Source: Flaveria trinervia (Eukaryota; Streptophyta; Magnoliopsida; Asterales; Asteraceae). Taken from it: a DNA stretch of 64,000 bases. Made by a program: the position numbers and the translations under genes. Location: the NCBI GenBank assembly GCA_025506515.1, contig CM046452.1:73505115-73569114 (forward strand). The letters are read 5' to 3'. A model generated the notes under the pieces. It was given only the letters and a program-made list of their open reading frames with translations. It ran no database searches and was not told where the DNA came from. Shown piece by piece: positions 33,143-44,362 of this stretch (the first letter of the stretch is position 1; every line of letters begins with the position of its first letter).

Positions 33143-35604
33143 TGTCACACCCCAACCTTGACGGCGGAATCGTCGAGATGTGAGGGTTAAGATTGTTCAC
33201 AGCCACATAACGCTATATTTAAGTGTAAATATTAAAATTATAAGTTTCAAAAGTCATTACAAACATAAGCCACAAAACATGAAATAATCCCAAATAAAAC
33301 AAAACGTAGCATATCATTTATTTATTTAACTAGGTCCAAGTCCTAGTTTTATTTCCAAGCTTGAAGAGTCCACTTTAAACTTGGGGATTTCCTGAAACAT
33401 GATAAAAATAAAAGGTCAACTATAAATAGTTGGTGAGTTTCCAAGGTTTTTTTATACATAATATGATAAAGTTACAAGTAGCAATTCATGTCATAGGTCA
33501 TAAGCAAGTAAGGTTATAGAACACATATCGTTACAACCAAACCTCGACTTGATTACAAGTATAAAAGATTGGCTAAGTGTATTTGGTTCCCTAGTGCACA
33601 AGCATACGGCTCCTAGGAGTCGGCAATACATCGACTTTAGCACCAAATAGGCTTGTCAGGCCCAAAGATCTAAGACGTCGCCAGGCTAACAATAGTTAAT
33701 GATTGTAAACAAACTATGTATCTCATATAAACACTTACAATACACAAATAACCATGACATAATAATAAGATGAATTGCATGTGCTTATAAGTCTCAAACG
33801 TTTATAAGTGTACAATGTATAGATAATCATGTTTCACCCCAAAGTGGTGTGAAATAAAATAAAATGGGGCAAGGAAAACTCACATGATATATGTATATAT
33901 GGAGATTATTTAAGAATAGTAAACGTCGTTCCAAGATGAACGTCACAAGGCACCTAAACATATGTAATTACAAGATTTAAGTTTAATAATTGAATTATTG
34001 ATTTAACGAGAGTTAAAATTTCGAGTGGAGTTTGAGGATCTTTGTAGTCGTCTAAAAAAATGTACAAAGATATATATCCATTTGTGTAAATTATTATAAA
34101 AATACATAATTTTAACGATAATAACTAGTGAAGTTTAAATATAAACTTGAATAAATATAAATAATCAAAATTTTAACGATAATAACTTAATAGTAATATT
34201 TGGACCAATAATAATTTATTAATTTATCATTCAAAGTCCATTTTAATAGAAATTATCCAAGAACATCCTTTGTTAAAATTCTTTTTTTTTTAAATTAATT
34301 AATTAACTTTAGAAAAATTATAGAAAATAATTTGATGTCTTTGAAAAATATTTAGAGTTTACAAAAACCCTTTTTATATTTATTAAAAATTTTCTATAAT
34401 TTATTTAAGGGCTGAAAAGCCTTAAAAAAATGTTTGAGGGTGCCCGGGTTCGAACCCGGGACCTCCAGGTGGTGATGAGAGCATTTAACCAGTGAACCAA
34501 GGCATCCAGCCGCGGTAGATCTTGGTTTTAAACATTAAAAACCCATATAAACAAAACCCCCAATTTCATAAGAACCCTAGAATCGATTTGATTCCAATTG
34601 AACATCGAATTGATATTGATAATGAAATCATTCATAGGGCTTTTGATTAGCGAATAAAACCGAGTGAGTGGGTGTATTTAATTACCCCAATGAAGACTGG
34701 ATTGACGAGGTCGAGTGTGGAAGAACTCGCGGCTGAACTCGAACCTGATTGAGATGCAAATGGTGATGGAACCCGAATTAAATTTGGATGTAGCTTCGAA
34801 GAAGGTCTTGATTTAAGATTTCCAATCAATTTCAGGTGAAAGTGTGGAGAAGGAGAGGTTCAGTTGTGTGAGAAAACACCGCGAGTGTGGTTAGTCGTTT
34901 GTATTGATTTCAGGTGCTTAGGTTGAAATTGTACTTAGAAATCGATTAGAAACGTTTAAACGATTGTGTGGGTTCAGTTAATTTGATATTATCAAGCTTT
35001 AATGGTCGTACGTTGCGGGTTGATGATCGACCGTTACCCGACCTTGTACCCACTCGCATCCGATGTTAAAGACCAATTAAAGTCCTTTAATGGGTTCGAA
35101 TCGACTTCAAGAACGGTTGGGAACAGTTTCGGGATCAAGAAACGACCTGTTTTTGATGTTTAAGGGGTCGCCGGAGCCGGCCGGATCTTGGCCGGAAATG
35201 GTGCCGGAAAAACGGGCCGAGGGGGAAAAGGGGTTTGGTTTTAAATAATTACACAATTGGTCCCTCTAGTTTATTATTTAACATTTTATGCTTAAAAGTT
35301 CCATTTTAAGTTTCTAAAATGACAAATTAACCCTCAAACTTAGTTTAAGTTTATAATTTAAATATGGTTAAGTTTATTAATCTTTATTATTAGTAATCTT
35401 ATTATTACTAATACTATTATTCAATATTATTATTTACTTTTTTAATATTAACCTTATTATTATTATACATTCTAACATTTCATGAAACCCAATTACAATA
35501 TATAATAAACACAAACAATCACGAAAGTTTCAAAATTGACGAAGATAACCTTTGTAAGAGTAAACGAAGTTAACTTTTAGTTAACGAAAATACGAAATGT
35601 TACA
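33143..35604 (-). repeat. Nested gypsy 3' LTR (2462 bp)
   Basis: Reads TGTCACACCCC...TGTTACA on +. Pairs with 40948-43406. A tRNA-like module lies at 34440-34507. Confidence 0.93.
34440..34507 (-). other. tRNA-like module inside the LTR
   Basis: On the minus strand: 'GGATGCC' at the 5' end can pair with 'GGCACCC' at the 3' end with one mismatch. 'TTGGTTCACTGGTTAAAT' fits an A box, and 'GGTTCGAACCC' is an exact B box in a GC stem (CCCGGG...CCCGGG). It is about 68 bases, tRNA-sized. No convincing anticodon arm was drawn, so a working tRNA is not claimed. The same module is in the partner LTR (42241-42308) and, diverged, in the solo LTR (45639-45707). Confidence 0.5.
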
Positions 35605-35617
35605 GTCTCCCCAACTT
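35605..35617 (-). promoter_or_regulatory. Polypurine tract of the nested gypsy element
   Basis: Purine-rich AAGTTGGGGAGAC on the minus strand directly before the 3' LTR, the plus-strand primer site for reverse transcription. Confidence 0.75.
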
Positions 35618-35639
35618 AAAGGAATTTCGTCCCGAAATT

Positions 35640-38600
35640 AAAAGAAATGAAAATACAAATAAGAACGGGTATCTCTCCTTCATGTGCTCCTCACGTTCCC
35701 AAGTAAATTCAGCGCCACGTTTATTTTCCCAACGAACCTTGACGATTGGGGTTGTTGTGGTTCTAGTCTTCTTCATTACGATCCATGATCTCTATAGGTT
35801 TCTCGACAAAATGTAATGACTCGTCAACCTGGATGTCTTCCAACGGAACATGCAGACTTTCGTCAGCCAAACACTTTCTCAAATTTGAGACGTGGAACAC
35901 CGGATGAATTCCACTAAGGTCGGAAGGTAACTCTAGTTTATAAGCCACTTTCCCAATACTTTTCAGGATTTTGAAAGGTCCTACAAACCTTGGAGCCAGT
36001 TTGCCCTTCTTTCCAAAACGAACCACACCTTTCCACGGTGAGACCTTGAGAAGAACTAACTCCCCAACTTGGAATTCCAATGGCTTACGTCGCTTGTCAG
36101 CATAACTCTTTTGACGACTTCTCGCCACTTCAAGGTTCTTGCGGATAATAGAAACTTTATCGGTCGTCTCTTGTATAAGTTCAGGACCAGTGATGAAGTT
36201 TTCACCAATATCGGTCCAACAGATCGGTGAACGACATTTACGACCATAAAGTGCTTCAAACGGTGCCATCTTGATACTCGAGTGATAACTATTGTTATAC
36301 GAAAATTCCGCGAGCGGTAGATGCGTATCCCAATCGCCACCAAAGTCAAGAACACAGAGACGTAGCAAATCCTCCAAAGTTTGGATCGTTCGCTCGGTTT
36401 GACCATCAGTTTGAGGATGGTAAGCCGTGCTTAGATCCAATTGTGTACCCAAAAGTTCTTGCATAGACGACCAAAAATGTGAAGTGAAACGAGCATCTCG
36501 GTCAGATATGATGTGCAGAGGTACCCCATGACGACTTACAATCTCATCAACGTATATACGAGCTAACTTTGATGTCTTGTAAGTGTCACGTATGGGTATA
36601 AAATGTGCCGACTTGGTCAATCGGTCAACGATCACCCATATGCTATCATGTCCTCGAGAGGTTCGGGGTAGCTTTGTTATGAAGTCCATGGATATGTGTT
36701 CCCATTTCCACATAGGGATCTCGGTTGCTCAAGTAATCCACTTGGACGTTGATGTTCGGCTTTAACTTTCGTACATGTGAGGCACTTAGCTACATACGTC
36801 GCTATGTCTTTCTTCATTCCAGGCCACCATATTGACCACGTAGGTCCATGTACATCTTATCGGAACCAGGATGAATAGAATAACGAGTTTGATGAGCTTC
36901 GCTCATAATAAAGGTACGAATGTTATCGCGATTTGGAACCCAAATACGATTGGCGAAGTACATCAATCCATTGGATTTTGTTTCCAATTGGGTTAGAAGG
37001 TTATGCTCCAACTCATCCTTCATTCTCCCTTCTCGTTGAACCATTTGTTGAGCCTCCAGGATACTAGACTCGATGTCACTCTCTATTCTCAGGTTTTGTA
37101 GTAGTACGATGGTCTCATTGACATCTAGTCGAATTTCAGTATCGAACTCTCCAAGGTGTCAAACCATTGACGTCGATCTCGAATTTCTTGAAATGAGATC
37201 ATCTTGTTGTGAATCTTTCGGCTCAGTGCATCGGCCACAACGTTTGCTTTACCAGGATGGTAACGAGTCACAATCATAGTCACTAATTCAACTCCACCCA
37301 ACGACGTTGTCTCATGTTGAGGTCTTTTTGATTGAAAACGTGTTGAAGGCTTTTGTGATCGGTGTAGACTATACATTGCGTACCATACAGGTAGTGCCTC
37401 CAAATCTTCAAAGCAAATACAACAGCACCAAGCTCGAGATCATGAGTTGTGTAATTCACCTCGTGAACCTTCAATTGCCTCGATGCGTAAGCTATGACCT
37501 TCCCTCGTTGCATAAGAACACAACCAAGGCCTTGCTTAGATGCATCACAATACACGGTGAAATCGTCGTTTCCATCGGGTAGGGTCAATATAGGAGCATT
37601 GCACAACTTATGCTTTAACGCTTCAAAAGCTTCTTCTTGCTCGGTACCCCACTCGAATGGTTTATTCTTTTGTGTCAAAGTAGTGAGCGGCTTCGCGATC
37701 CTCGAGAAATTGGCGATGAATCGCCGATAATAACCAGCAAGACCAAGAAAAGAACGAACTTCGGTAGGAGTTGTAGGAATACACCAATTCTTCACAGCTT
37801 CCACCTTCGCAGGATCAACGTGAATCCCTTGGCTATTCACCACGTGTCCTAGAAATTGAACTTCTTCGAGCCAGAAATCACACTTCGAGAACTTTGCGTA
37901 CAATTGCTCTTTCTTTAACAACTCAAGAACCAATCTCAAATGCAGCTCATGATCGGTGTTGGACTTGGAATAGATAAGTATGTCATCAATAAAGACGATC
38001 ACAAAGTTCTAGATAAGGCTTGCATACTCGGTTCATGAGATCCATGAAGACAGCAGGAGCATTGGTTAAACCAAAAGGCATCACCATAAACTCATAGTGT
38101 CCATAACGAGTACGAAAAGCAGTCTTTGGAATGTCATCCTCATGAACTCGTAATTGATGATATCCAGAACGTAGATCAATTTTCGAGAATATGGCAGCTC
38201 CTTGAAGTTGATCAAACAAGTCATCGATGCGAGGAAGAGGATAACGATTCTTGATGGTAAGTTTGTTAAGCTCGCGATAATCGATGCACATACGAAACGA
38301 TCCATCTTTCTTCTTCACGAAAAGAACAGGTGCACCCCAAGGCGAAGAACTAGGACGGATGAAGCCCTTCTCGGACAGCTCTTGCAGTTGACAAGAGAGT
38401 TCTTGCATTTCCGATGGTGCAAGCCGATACGGTGACTTGGCCACGGGGTTTGCTCCCGGTATCAAGTCAATTTTAAACTCGACTTCACGCACGGGAGGTA
38501 AACCACTAAGGTCATCGGGAATACTTCAGGAAAGTCTCGTACGATAGGGACATCCTTAAGTTCTTTCCCTTTGACCTTCGTGTTGACCACATAAGCCAAG

Positions 38601-38962
38601 AAGGCCATATACTTCTTGTTTAAGCACTTCGGGCTTGAGTGCAAGACATGAGTTTAAGCCCTTTAGAAGATTTTTCACCGAACACTTCACGTATCCCCAG
38701 AGGGTAACGGTATACGAATGCACTTCTCGAAACAAATGATCTCAGCATGGTGTTTGGCTAACCAATCCATACCAATGATGACGTCAAAACTTCCAAGTTT
38801 CATAGGGATAAGATCGATAAGAAAGTCATGCGTGTCAAGACTTAAGATGCAATCACGAACGATAACGTCAACGGTAATTGGTTCTCCATCGGCAACTTCA
38901 ACAGTAAGAGGTCTTTCTAGTTTCGTATGTGGCTTAGCAAGTATGGGTTCAAACTCTAATGA
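35640..38962 (-). pseudogene. Nested gypsy pol: protease, RT, RNase H, integrase, chromodomain, with frameshifts
   Basis: Protease: 'LFDSGADKSFVS' near 38960. Reverse transcriptase: 38492-37986 with 'VLFVKKKDGSFRMCIDYREL' and 'SKIDLRSGYHQLRV', continuing at 38002 with 'IVFIDDILIYSKS' (catalytic DD). RNase H: 'FTVYCDASKQGLGCVL' and 'KANVVADALSRK'. Integrase: a His-His-Cys-Cys zinc region (36814-37044), then a 316-codon open frame (36713-35763) with 'MDFITKLP', 'IISDRDARFTSHFW' and 'AYHPQTDGQTERT', giving the DDE residues. A chromodomain-like end 'PIVKVRWENKRGAEFTWERE' (about 35660-35745) sits one frame off. Most breaks are single-base indels, so a sequencing cause is possible. Confidence 0.88.
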
Positions 38963-40254
38963 AACAAAACTTTTATCGGCTCCAGAATCAAATAGGACAT
39001 AGGCATAAGTTTTGTAATAAGGAACATACCATTCACCACATCGTTGTTTGCTTGTGCTTGGTTAGCGTTGATGTTGAAAGCACGTCCTCGGGCTTGTGGA
39101 ACATTACCCACAAGACGAGGGCATTGTGGGCGAAAATGGCCAGGTTCCCCACAGTTGTAGCAAACACGGTTTGTGACCACAGCGGCATTGTTAGGTGCAC
39201 GGTGGCAAGTCGCCACCAAATGACCATATTTACGCACAAGGTGCAAATGCGGCATGGTTGATTTCCCGGTGATGATACCTACACGTGCTGCACATCGGTT
39301 GAGGACCAGCATAAGCCCTAGCCCCAGGCACTTGTGCCACAGATGTAGCCGCAGGTACAGGTTGCCTTTGGAGTTGTTTAGGTGCAGCCACGGCATAGTT
39401 ACGCGCCGGTGTGAACTTGCGCTTCTTGTTGTTGTTGTGGCTGTTAGACGGTTCAGCTTTGGTCTCCTTAACCGCCTCGGTAGCCGTCTTCTCCACTTCT
39501 TTGCACCCTTCACAGACATGGTGCCCGCTCTTATATGGTTCTCGGTGAGTTGAGCGGTGATTGTAATGGCTTCTTCCAAGGTTGTGGGTCGGCTACCCAC
39601 CACAGCATCTTGAATTTGGGGTGGTACACCCTTAATGAACTTCTCGATGTTGCGGGGAACAGTGTCGACCATATGGGGCAGCAGTATACTCAACTCATGA
39701 TGCCTAGTTGAGTAGGCCAAATGATCACCATCATTTTGTTTCAAATTCCAAAACTCTTCTTCCAACTTTTGCAATTCACTCCTTGGGCAGAACTTCGCGA
39801 TGGCGATGTTCTTGAACTCTTCCCATGTAAGTGCTAGAATAGCATCGGGTCCACGATTCCTCTTCTCGCTATTCCACCAGGTAAGAGCCCTTTGTTGGAA
39901 CATACTAGTGGCATAACGAACCTTGAGTGCATCGGGACACTCACAATTGATAAAGGTATTCTCCATGCTTTCAAACCACTCAAGAAGACCAGTGGCTCCT
40001 TCCTTGCCACTAAAACTAGTGGGCTTGCAAGAGCTGAAGTGTTTGAAGGTGCAAGTTTGATTATTCCCATGTTGATTGTTCCCGTTTTGATTGTTGCTAT
40101 TCTCTCCATGACCATTTCCATTGTTGCTAGCGTTGGTCATTAAGGTGCTATTAAGTTCAGCAACCATGGTCGGAATGACAGCAGCCATTTGTCGAGCAAT
40201 CATGGCGGCTAACTTACGATCGGAACTTCCACGCTTTCCATGATGACGAGACAT
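38956..40254 (-). pseudogene. Nested gypsy gag with an out-of-frame middle
   Basis: A 432-codon open frame. Its first 250 or so residues are a normal gag core ('FSGKEGATGLLEWFESMENT', 'ALTWWNSEKRNRG') and its last part is a CCHC knuckle 'CYNCGEPGHFRPQC'. Between about 39500 and 39240 the peptide becomes Arg/Leu-rich and unlike gag. In that stretch the neighbouring frame reads sensibly ('EKTATEAVKETKAEPSNSHN', 'YAGPQPMCSTC'). Two compensating one-base indels about 260 bases apart explain this. It starts at the ATG of 'MSRHHGKRGSS'. Confidence 0.85.
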
Positions 40255-40930
40255 GCTGGAATATACAAATGAGTTAGATATGAGAATTGGAATAACAGGG
40301 ATTAATGTTCAACAAGGATAAGGCAAAAAGTTGTAAGGCACATGGAATGGTTCCATTTGGTAACGCATCACCATTTGGAAACGTTGACACGTCAAGGTAA
40401 GTTGACCCACTCGCCTTAGAAATTCGTGTATGTTGACCATGGTTTATCACTCATCCCAGAAATCCCCAGGTAAGCATAACTAGTCCCGTAGGATTTATGC
40501 GATATGCTTGCCTTAGCCCGAGGGCCTTTTGCCAGGAATTCCAGAATACAGGTGTCCATGTGTCACACAAATTTCTTAGGTTTATGAAATCAAAACCATG
40601 ATGAGATTTACATAGATTAGACATAAGTCTAAAGATTTAATTCTTAAGCATAAGTATACGATTCCACGTGTTGACGAGAATAAGATTAAGAAGTTTCATT
40701 TGTCGGGGAGAGTCAATGAGTCAAAGTTAAGTTTAGGGAGACAAGTAACAAAGTTTAGAAAATTACAAGGCAACCTATGCTAAGGCATCAAGTTGCACAT
40801 AAGTAAAGTATAGCATTATCTAGCATGTAACAATATATATATTTCTAAGAATATAATATTATCCTATGAGGTTCATGCATAAGCTATAGTCTAGGTCACC
40901 ATTACTAATAACCTAAATCCCTATAGTTAT

Positions 40931-40944
40931 GGGCTCTGATACCA
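40931..40944 (-). other. Primer-binding site of the nested gypsy element
   Basis: TGGTATCAGAGCCC on the minus strand, complementary to the 3' end of plant initiator tRNA-Met, three bases from the 5' LTR. Confidence 0.85.
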
Positions 40945-40947
40945 ATC

Positions 40948-43406
40948 TGTCACACCCCAACCTTGACGGCGGAATCGTCGAGATGTGAGGGTTAAGATTG
41001 TTCACAGCCACATAACGCTATATTTAAGTGTAAATATTAAAATTATAAGTTTCAAAAGTCATTACAAACATAAGCCACAAAACATGAAATAATCCCAAAA
41101 AACAAAACGTAGCATATCATTTATTTATTTAACTAGGTCCAAGTCCTAGTTTTATTTCCAAGCTTCAAGAGTCCACTTTAAACTTGGGGATTTCCTGAAA
41201 CATGATAAAAATAAAAGGTCAACTATAAAGTTGGTGAGTTTCCAAGTTTTTTTATACATAATATGAAAAGTTACAAGTAGCAATTCATGTCATAGGTCAT
41301 AAGCAAGTAAGGTTATAGAACACATATCGTTACAACCAAACCTCGACTTGATTACAAGTATAAAAGATTGGCTAAGTGTATTTGGTTCCCTAGTGCACAA
41401 GCATACGGCTCCTAGGAGTCGGCAATACATCGACTTTAGCACCAAATAGGCTTGTCAGGCCCAAAGATCTAAGACGTCGCCAGGCTAACAATAGTTAATG
41501 ATTGTAAACAAACTATGTATCTCATATAAACACTTACAATACACAAATAACCATGACATAATAATAAGATGAATTGCATGTGCTTATAAGTCTCAAACGT
41601 TTATAAGTGTACAATGTATAGATAATCATGTTTCACCCCAAAGTGGTGTGAAATAAAAAAAATGGGGCAAGGAAAACTCACATGATAATATGTATATAAT
41701 GGAGATTATTTAAGAATAGTAAACGTCGTTCCAAGATGAACGTCACAAGGCACCTAAACATATGTAATTACAAGATTTAAGTTTAATAATTGAATTATTG
41801 ATTTAACGAGAGTTAAATTTCGAGTGGAGTTTGAGGATCTTTGTAGTCGTCTAAAAAAATGTACAAAGATATATATCATTGTGTAAATTATTATAAAAAA
41901 AATAACATTAATTTAACGATAATAACTAGTGAAGTTTAATATAAACTTGAATAAATATATGAAATAATCAAAATTTTAACGATAATAACTTAATAGTAAT
42001 ATTTGGACCAATAATAATTTATTAATTTATCATTCAAAGTCCATTTTAATAGAAATTATCCAAGAACATCCTTTGTTAAAATTCTTTTTTTTAAATTAAT
42101 TAATTAACTTTAGAAAAATTATAGAAAATAATTTGATGTCTTTGAAAAATATTTAGAGTTTACAAAAACCCTTTTTATATTTATTAAAAATTTTCTATAA
42201 TTTATTTAAGGGCTGAAAAGCCTTAAAAAAATGTTTGAGGGTGCCCGGGTTCGAACCCGGGACCTCCAGGTGGTGATGAGAGCATTTAACCAGTGAACCA
42301 AGGCATCCAGCCGCGGTAGATCTTGGTTTCTAAACATTAAAAACCCATATAAACAAAACCCCCAATTTCATAAGAACCCTAGAATCGATTTGATTCCAAT
42401 TGAACATCGAATTGATATTGATAATGAAATCATTCATAGGGCTTTTGATTAGCGAATAAAACCGAGTGAGTGGGTGTATTTAATTACCCCAATGAAGACT
42501 GGATTGACGAGGTCGAGTGTGGAAGAACTCGCGGCTGAACTCGAACCTGATTGAGATGCAAATGGTGATGGAACCCGAATTAAATTTGGATGTAGCTTCG
42601 GAAGAAGGTCTTGATTTAAGATTTCCAATCAATTTCAGGTGAAAGTGTGGAGAAGGAGAGGTTCAGTTGTGTGAGAAAACACCGCGAGTGTGGTTAGTCG
42701 TTTGTATTGATTTCAGGTGCTTAGGTTGAAATTGTACTTAGAAATCGATTAGAAACGTTTAAACGATTGTGTGGGTTCAGTTAATTGATAATTATCAAGC
42801 TTTAATGGTCGTACGTTGCGGGTTGATGATCGACCGTTACCCGACCTTGTACCCACTCGCATCCGATGTTAAAGACCAATTAAGTCCTTTAATGGGTTCG
42901 AATCGACTTCAAGAACGGTTGGGAACAGTTTCGGGATCAAGAAACGACCTGTTTTTGATGTTTAAGGGGTCGCCGGAGCCGCCGGATCTTGGCCGGAAAT
43001 GGTGCCGGAAAAACGGGCCGAGGGGGAAAAGGGGTTTGGTTTTAAATAATTACACAATTGGTCCCTCTAGTTTATTATTTAACATTTTATGCTTAAAAGT
43101 TCCATTTTAAGTTTCTAAAATGACAAATTAACCCTCAAACTTAGTTTAAGTTTATATTTAAATATGGTTAAGTTTATTAATCTTTATTATTAGTAATCTT
43201 ATTATTACTAATACTATTATTCAATATTATTATTTACTTTTATTAATATTAACCTTATTATTATTATACATTTCTAACATTTCATGAAACCCAATTACAA
43301 TATATAATAAACACAAACAATCACGAAAGTTTCAAAATTGACGAAGATAACCTTTGTAAGAGTAAACGAAGTTAACTTTTAGTTAACAAAAATACGAAAT
43401 GTTACA
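40948..43406 (-). repeat. Nested gypsy 5' LTR (2459 bp)
   Basis: Partner of 33143-35604. By eye the two differ by only a few substitutions but by about 18 small indels. It is followed by target duplication GAACA. Confidence 0.93.
42241..42308 (-). other. tRNA-like module inside the LTR, second copy
   Basis: Identical in all boxes and stems to the module at 34440-34507. Confidence 0.5.
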
Positions 43407-43411
43407 GAACA

Positions 43412-44297
43412 CCCACCCGCAAAGGCATTGTATGAAATTGCCGATTGCAACTTAACATCCTCCAATTGTAGCTGCTCAGCTAGTGCAGCATCGGGTGGCT
43501 TTAGTTGGTTCGGTGGAAAAAAGGAGTTTGTTTTGGCTCTTAATCAAAAAGAAATAGTTGAAGAGGAGATTTTCATTTATGATCCTTAGTGTATTTTTCA
43601 TCGCAACAATAGCAGAGACCAAGGGAACGTTTCTGAGCAATTTCGGTGGGAGTGAGTCGGCGAATCCAATATTTGGAGGAAGGGTGGAAGGTCGGTTGTT
43701 GGAACTCTGTGGAGTGGGTAAAATGGGCTTAGTGTTACCCGAGGAGATCCGACCCATTCCCCATTCTAAAAGAATTCTTTGTTCGTGAAGGTGAGTTAGG
43801 TTAATGGCCTCTGCTAGGGTAGTGGGCTTATGGACCAGGACCGAGTGTTTGATATCTGCCTGGAGACCAGAAGTATAATAGTGGAGTAGGAATGCCGGCA
43901 GAAAGGCCATGGAGCGGTTGGAAATTGCTTCAAAGCGGCTTGTATAATCAGCGACAGAGGAGCTTTGGTGTAATTTGGCTAGAAGGGCTTCCGGTTCCTC
44001 AAGCTCCCAGGAACGAAAACGTTGAATTAGGGTGGTGGTAAATGCCTTCCACCCAGTCAATTGATAATGATGATGCATCCAATCAAACCAATCTGCTGCT
44101 TTAGACTCCAAATAGAATGAAGCAACTGTAAGACGATCCGAATTAAGAATGGAGTAAAAATTGAAGTACCTTAACGCTTGAGCAACCCAACGTTCAATAT
44201 TATCACCATTGAAACGGGGCAATTGCACTAGGGCTGGTTTATGGCGATCAAGTATACTCATTCCTTCACCAGCGCTCACTCTTAATGAAAGCACCAA
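43412..44297 (-). pseudogene. Outer gypsy gag, cut by the nested insertion
   Basis: The gag core is at 44261-43476: 'VQLPRFNGDNIERWVAQALR', 'ESKAADWFDWMHHHYQLTGW', 'FRSWELEEPEALLAKLHQSS', 'VADYTSRFEAISNRS'. The first real ATG is probably at 44261 ('MSILDRHK'), because the upstream part of the frame has no ATG. A CCHC-type knuckle 'CYCCDEKYTKDHK' is visible in another frame near 43600, so there is at least one frameshift. The pol part continues beyond the insertion at 33137. Confidence 0.85.
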
Positions 44298-44362
44298 TGT
44301 AAGGGTATAACAATAAACACTAGAATTCTGAGTAAGTGGAATTCAAATAAGACTATTGATAA
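44298..44362 (-). repeat. Outer gypsy 5' LTR, first part
   Basis: The first 65 bases (TGTAAGGGTATAACA...) of the right LTR. The solo LTR then interrupts it, with GATAA duplicated at 44358-44362 and 46776-46780. Confidence 0.85.

Larger units (their letters stand above)
33143..43406 (-). mobile_element. Nested Ty3/gypsy chromovirus (Del/Tekay-like), nearly complete
   Basis: 10,264 bases, flanked by GAACA at 33138-33142 and 43407-43411. The LTRs at 33143-35604 (2462 bp) and 40948-43406 (2459 bp) are almost identical, so the insertion is recent. On the minus strand the primer site TGGTATCAGAGCCC (40931-40944, initiator tRNA-Met) lies three bases inside the 5' LTR. The purine tract AAGTTGGGGAGAC (35605-35617) abuts the 3' LTR. 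The order gag, protease, reverse transcriptase, RNase H, integrase, chromodomain with long LTRs fits the Del/Tekay clade. Clade assignment is from motifs, not a tree. Confidence 0.93.

Noticed and set aside
34440..34507. A functional tRNA gene
   Set aside because: Boxes A and B and the acceptor stem are present, but no proper anticodon arm could be drawn and the block is part of every LTR copy. Kept only as a tRNA-like module.
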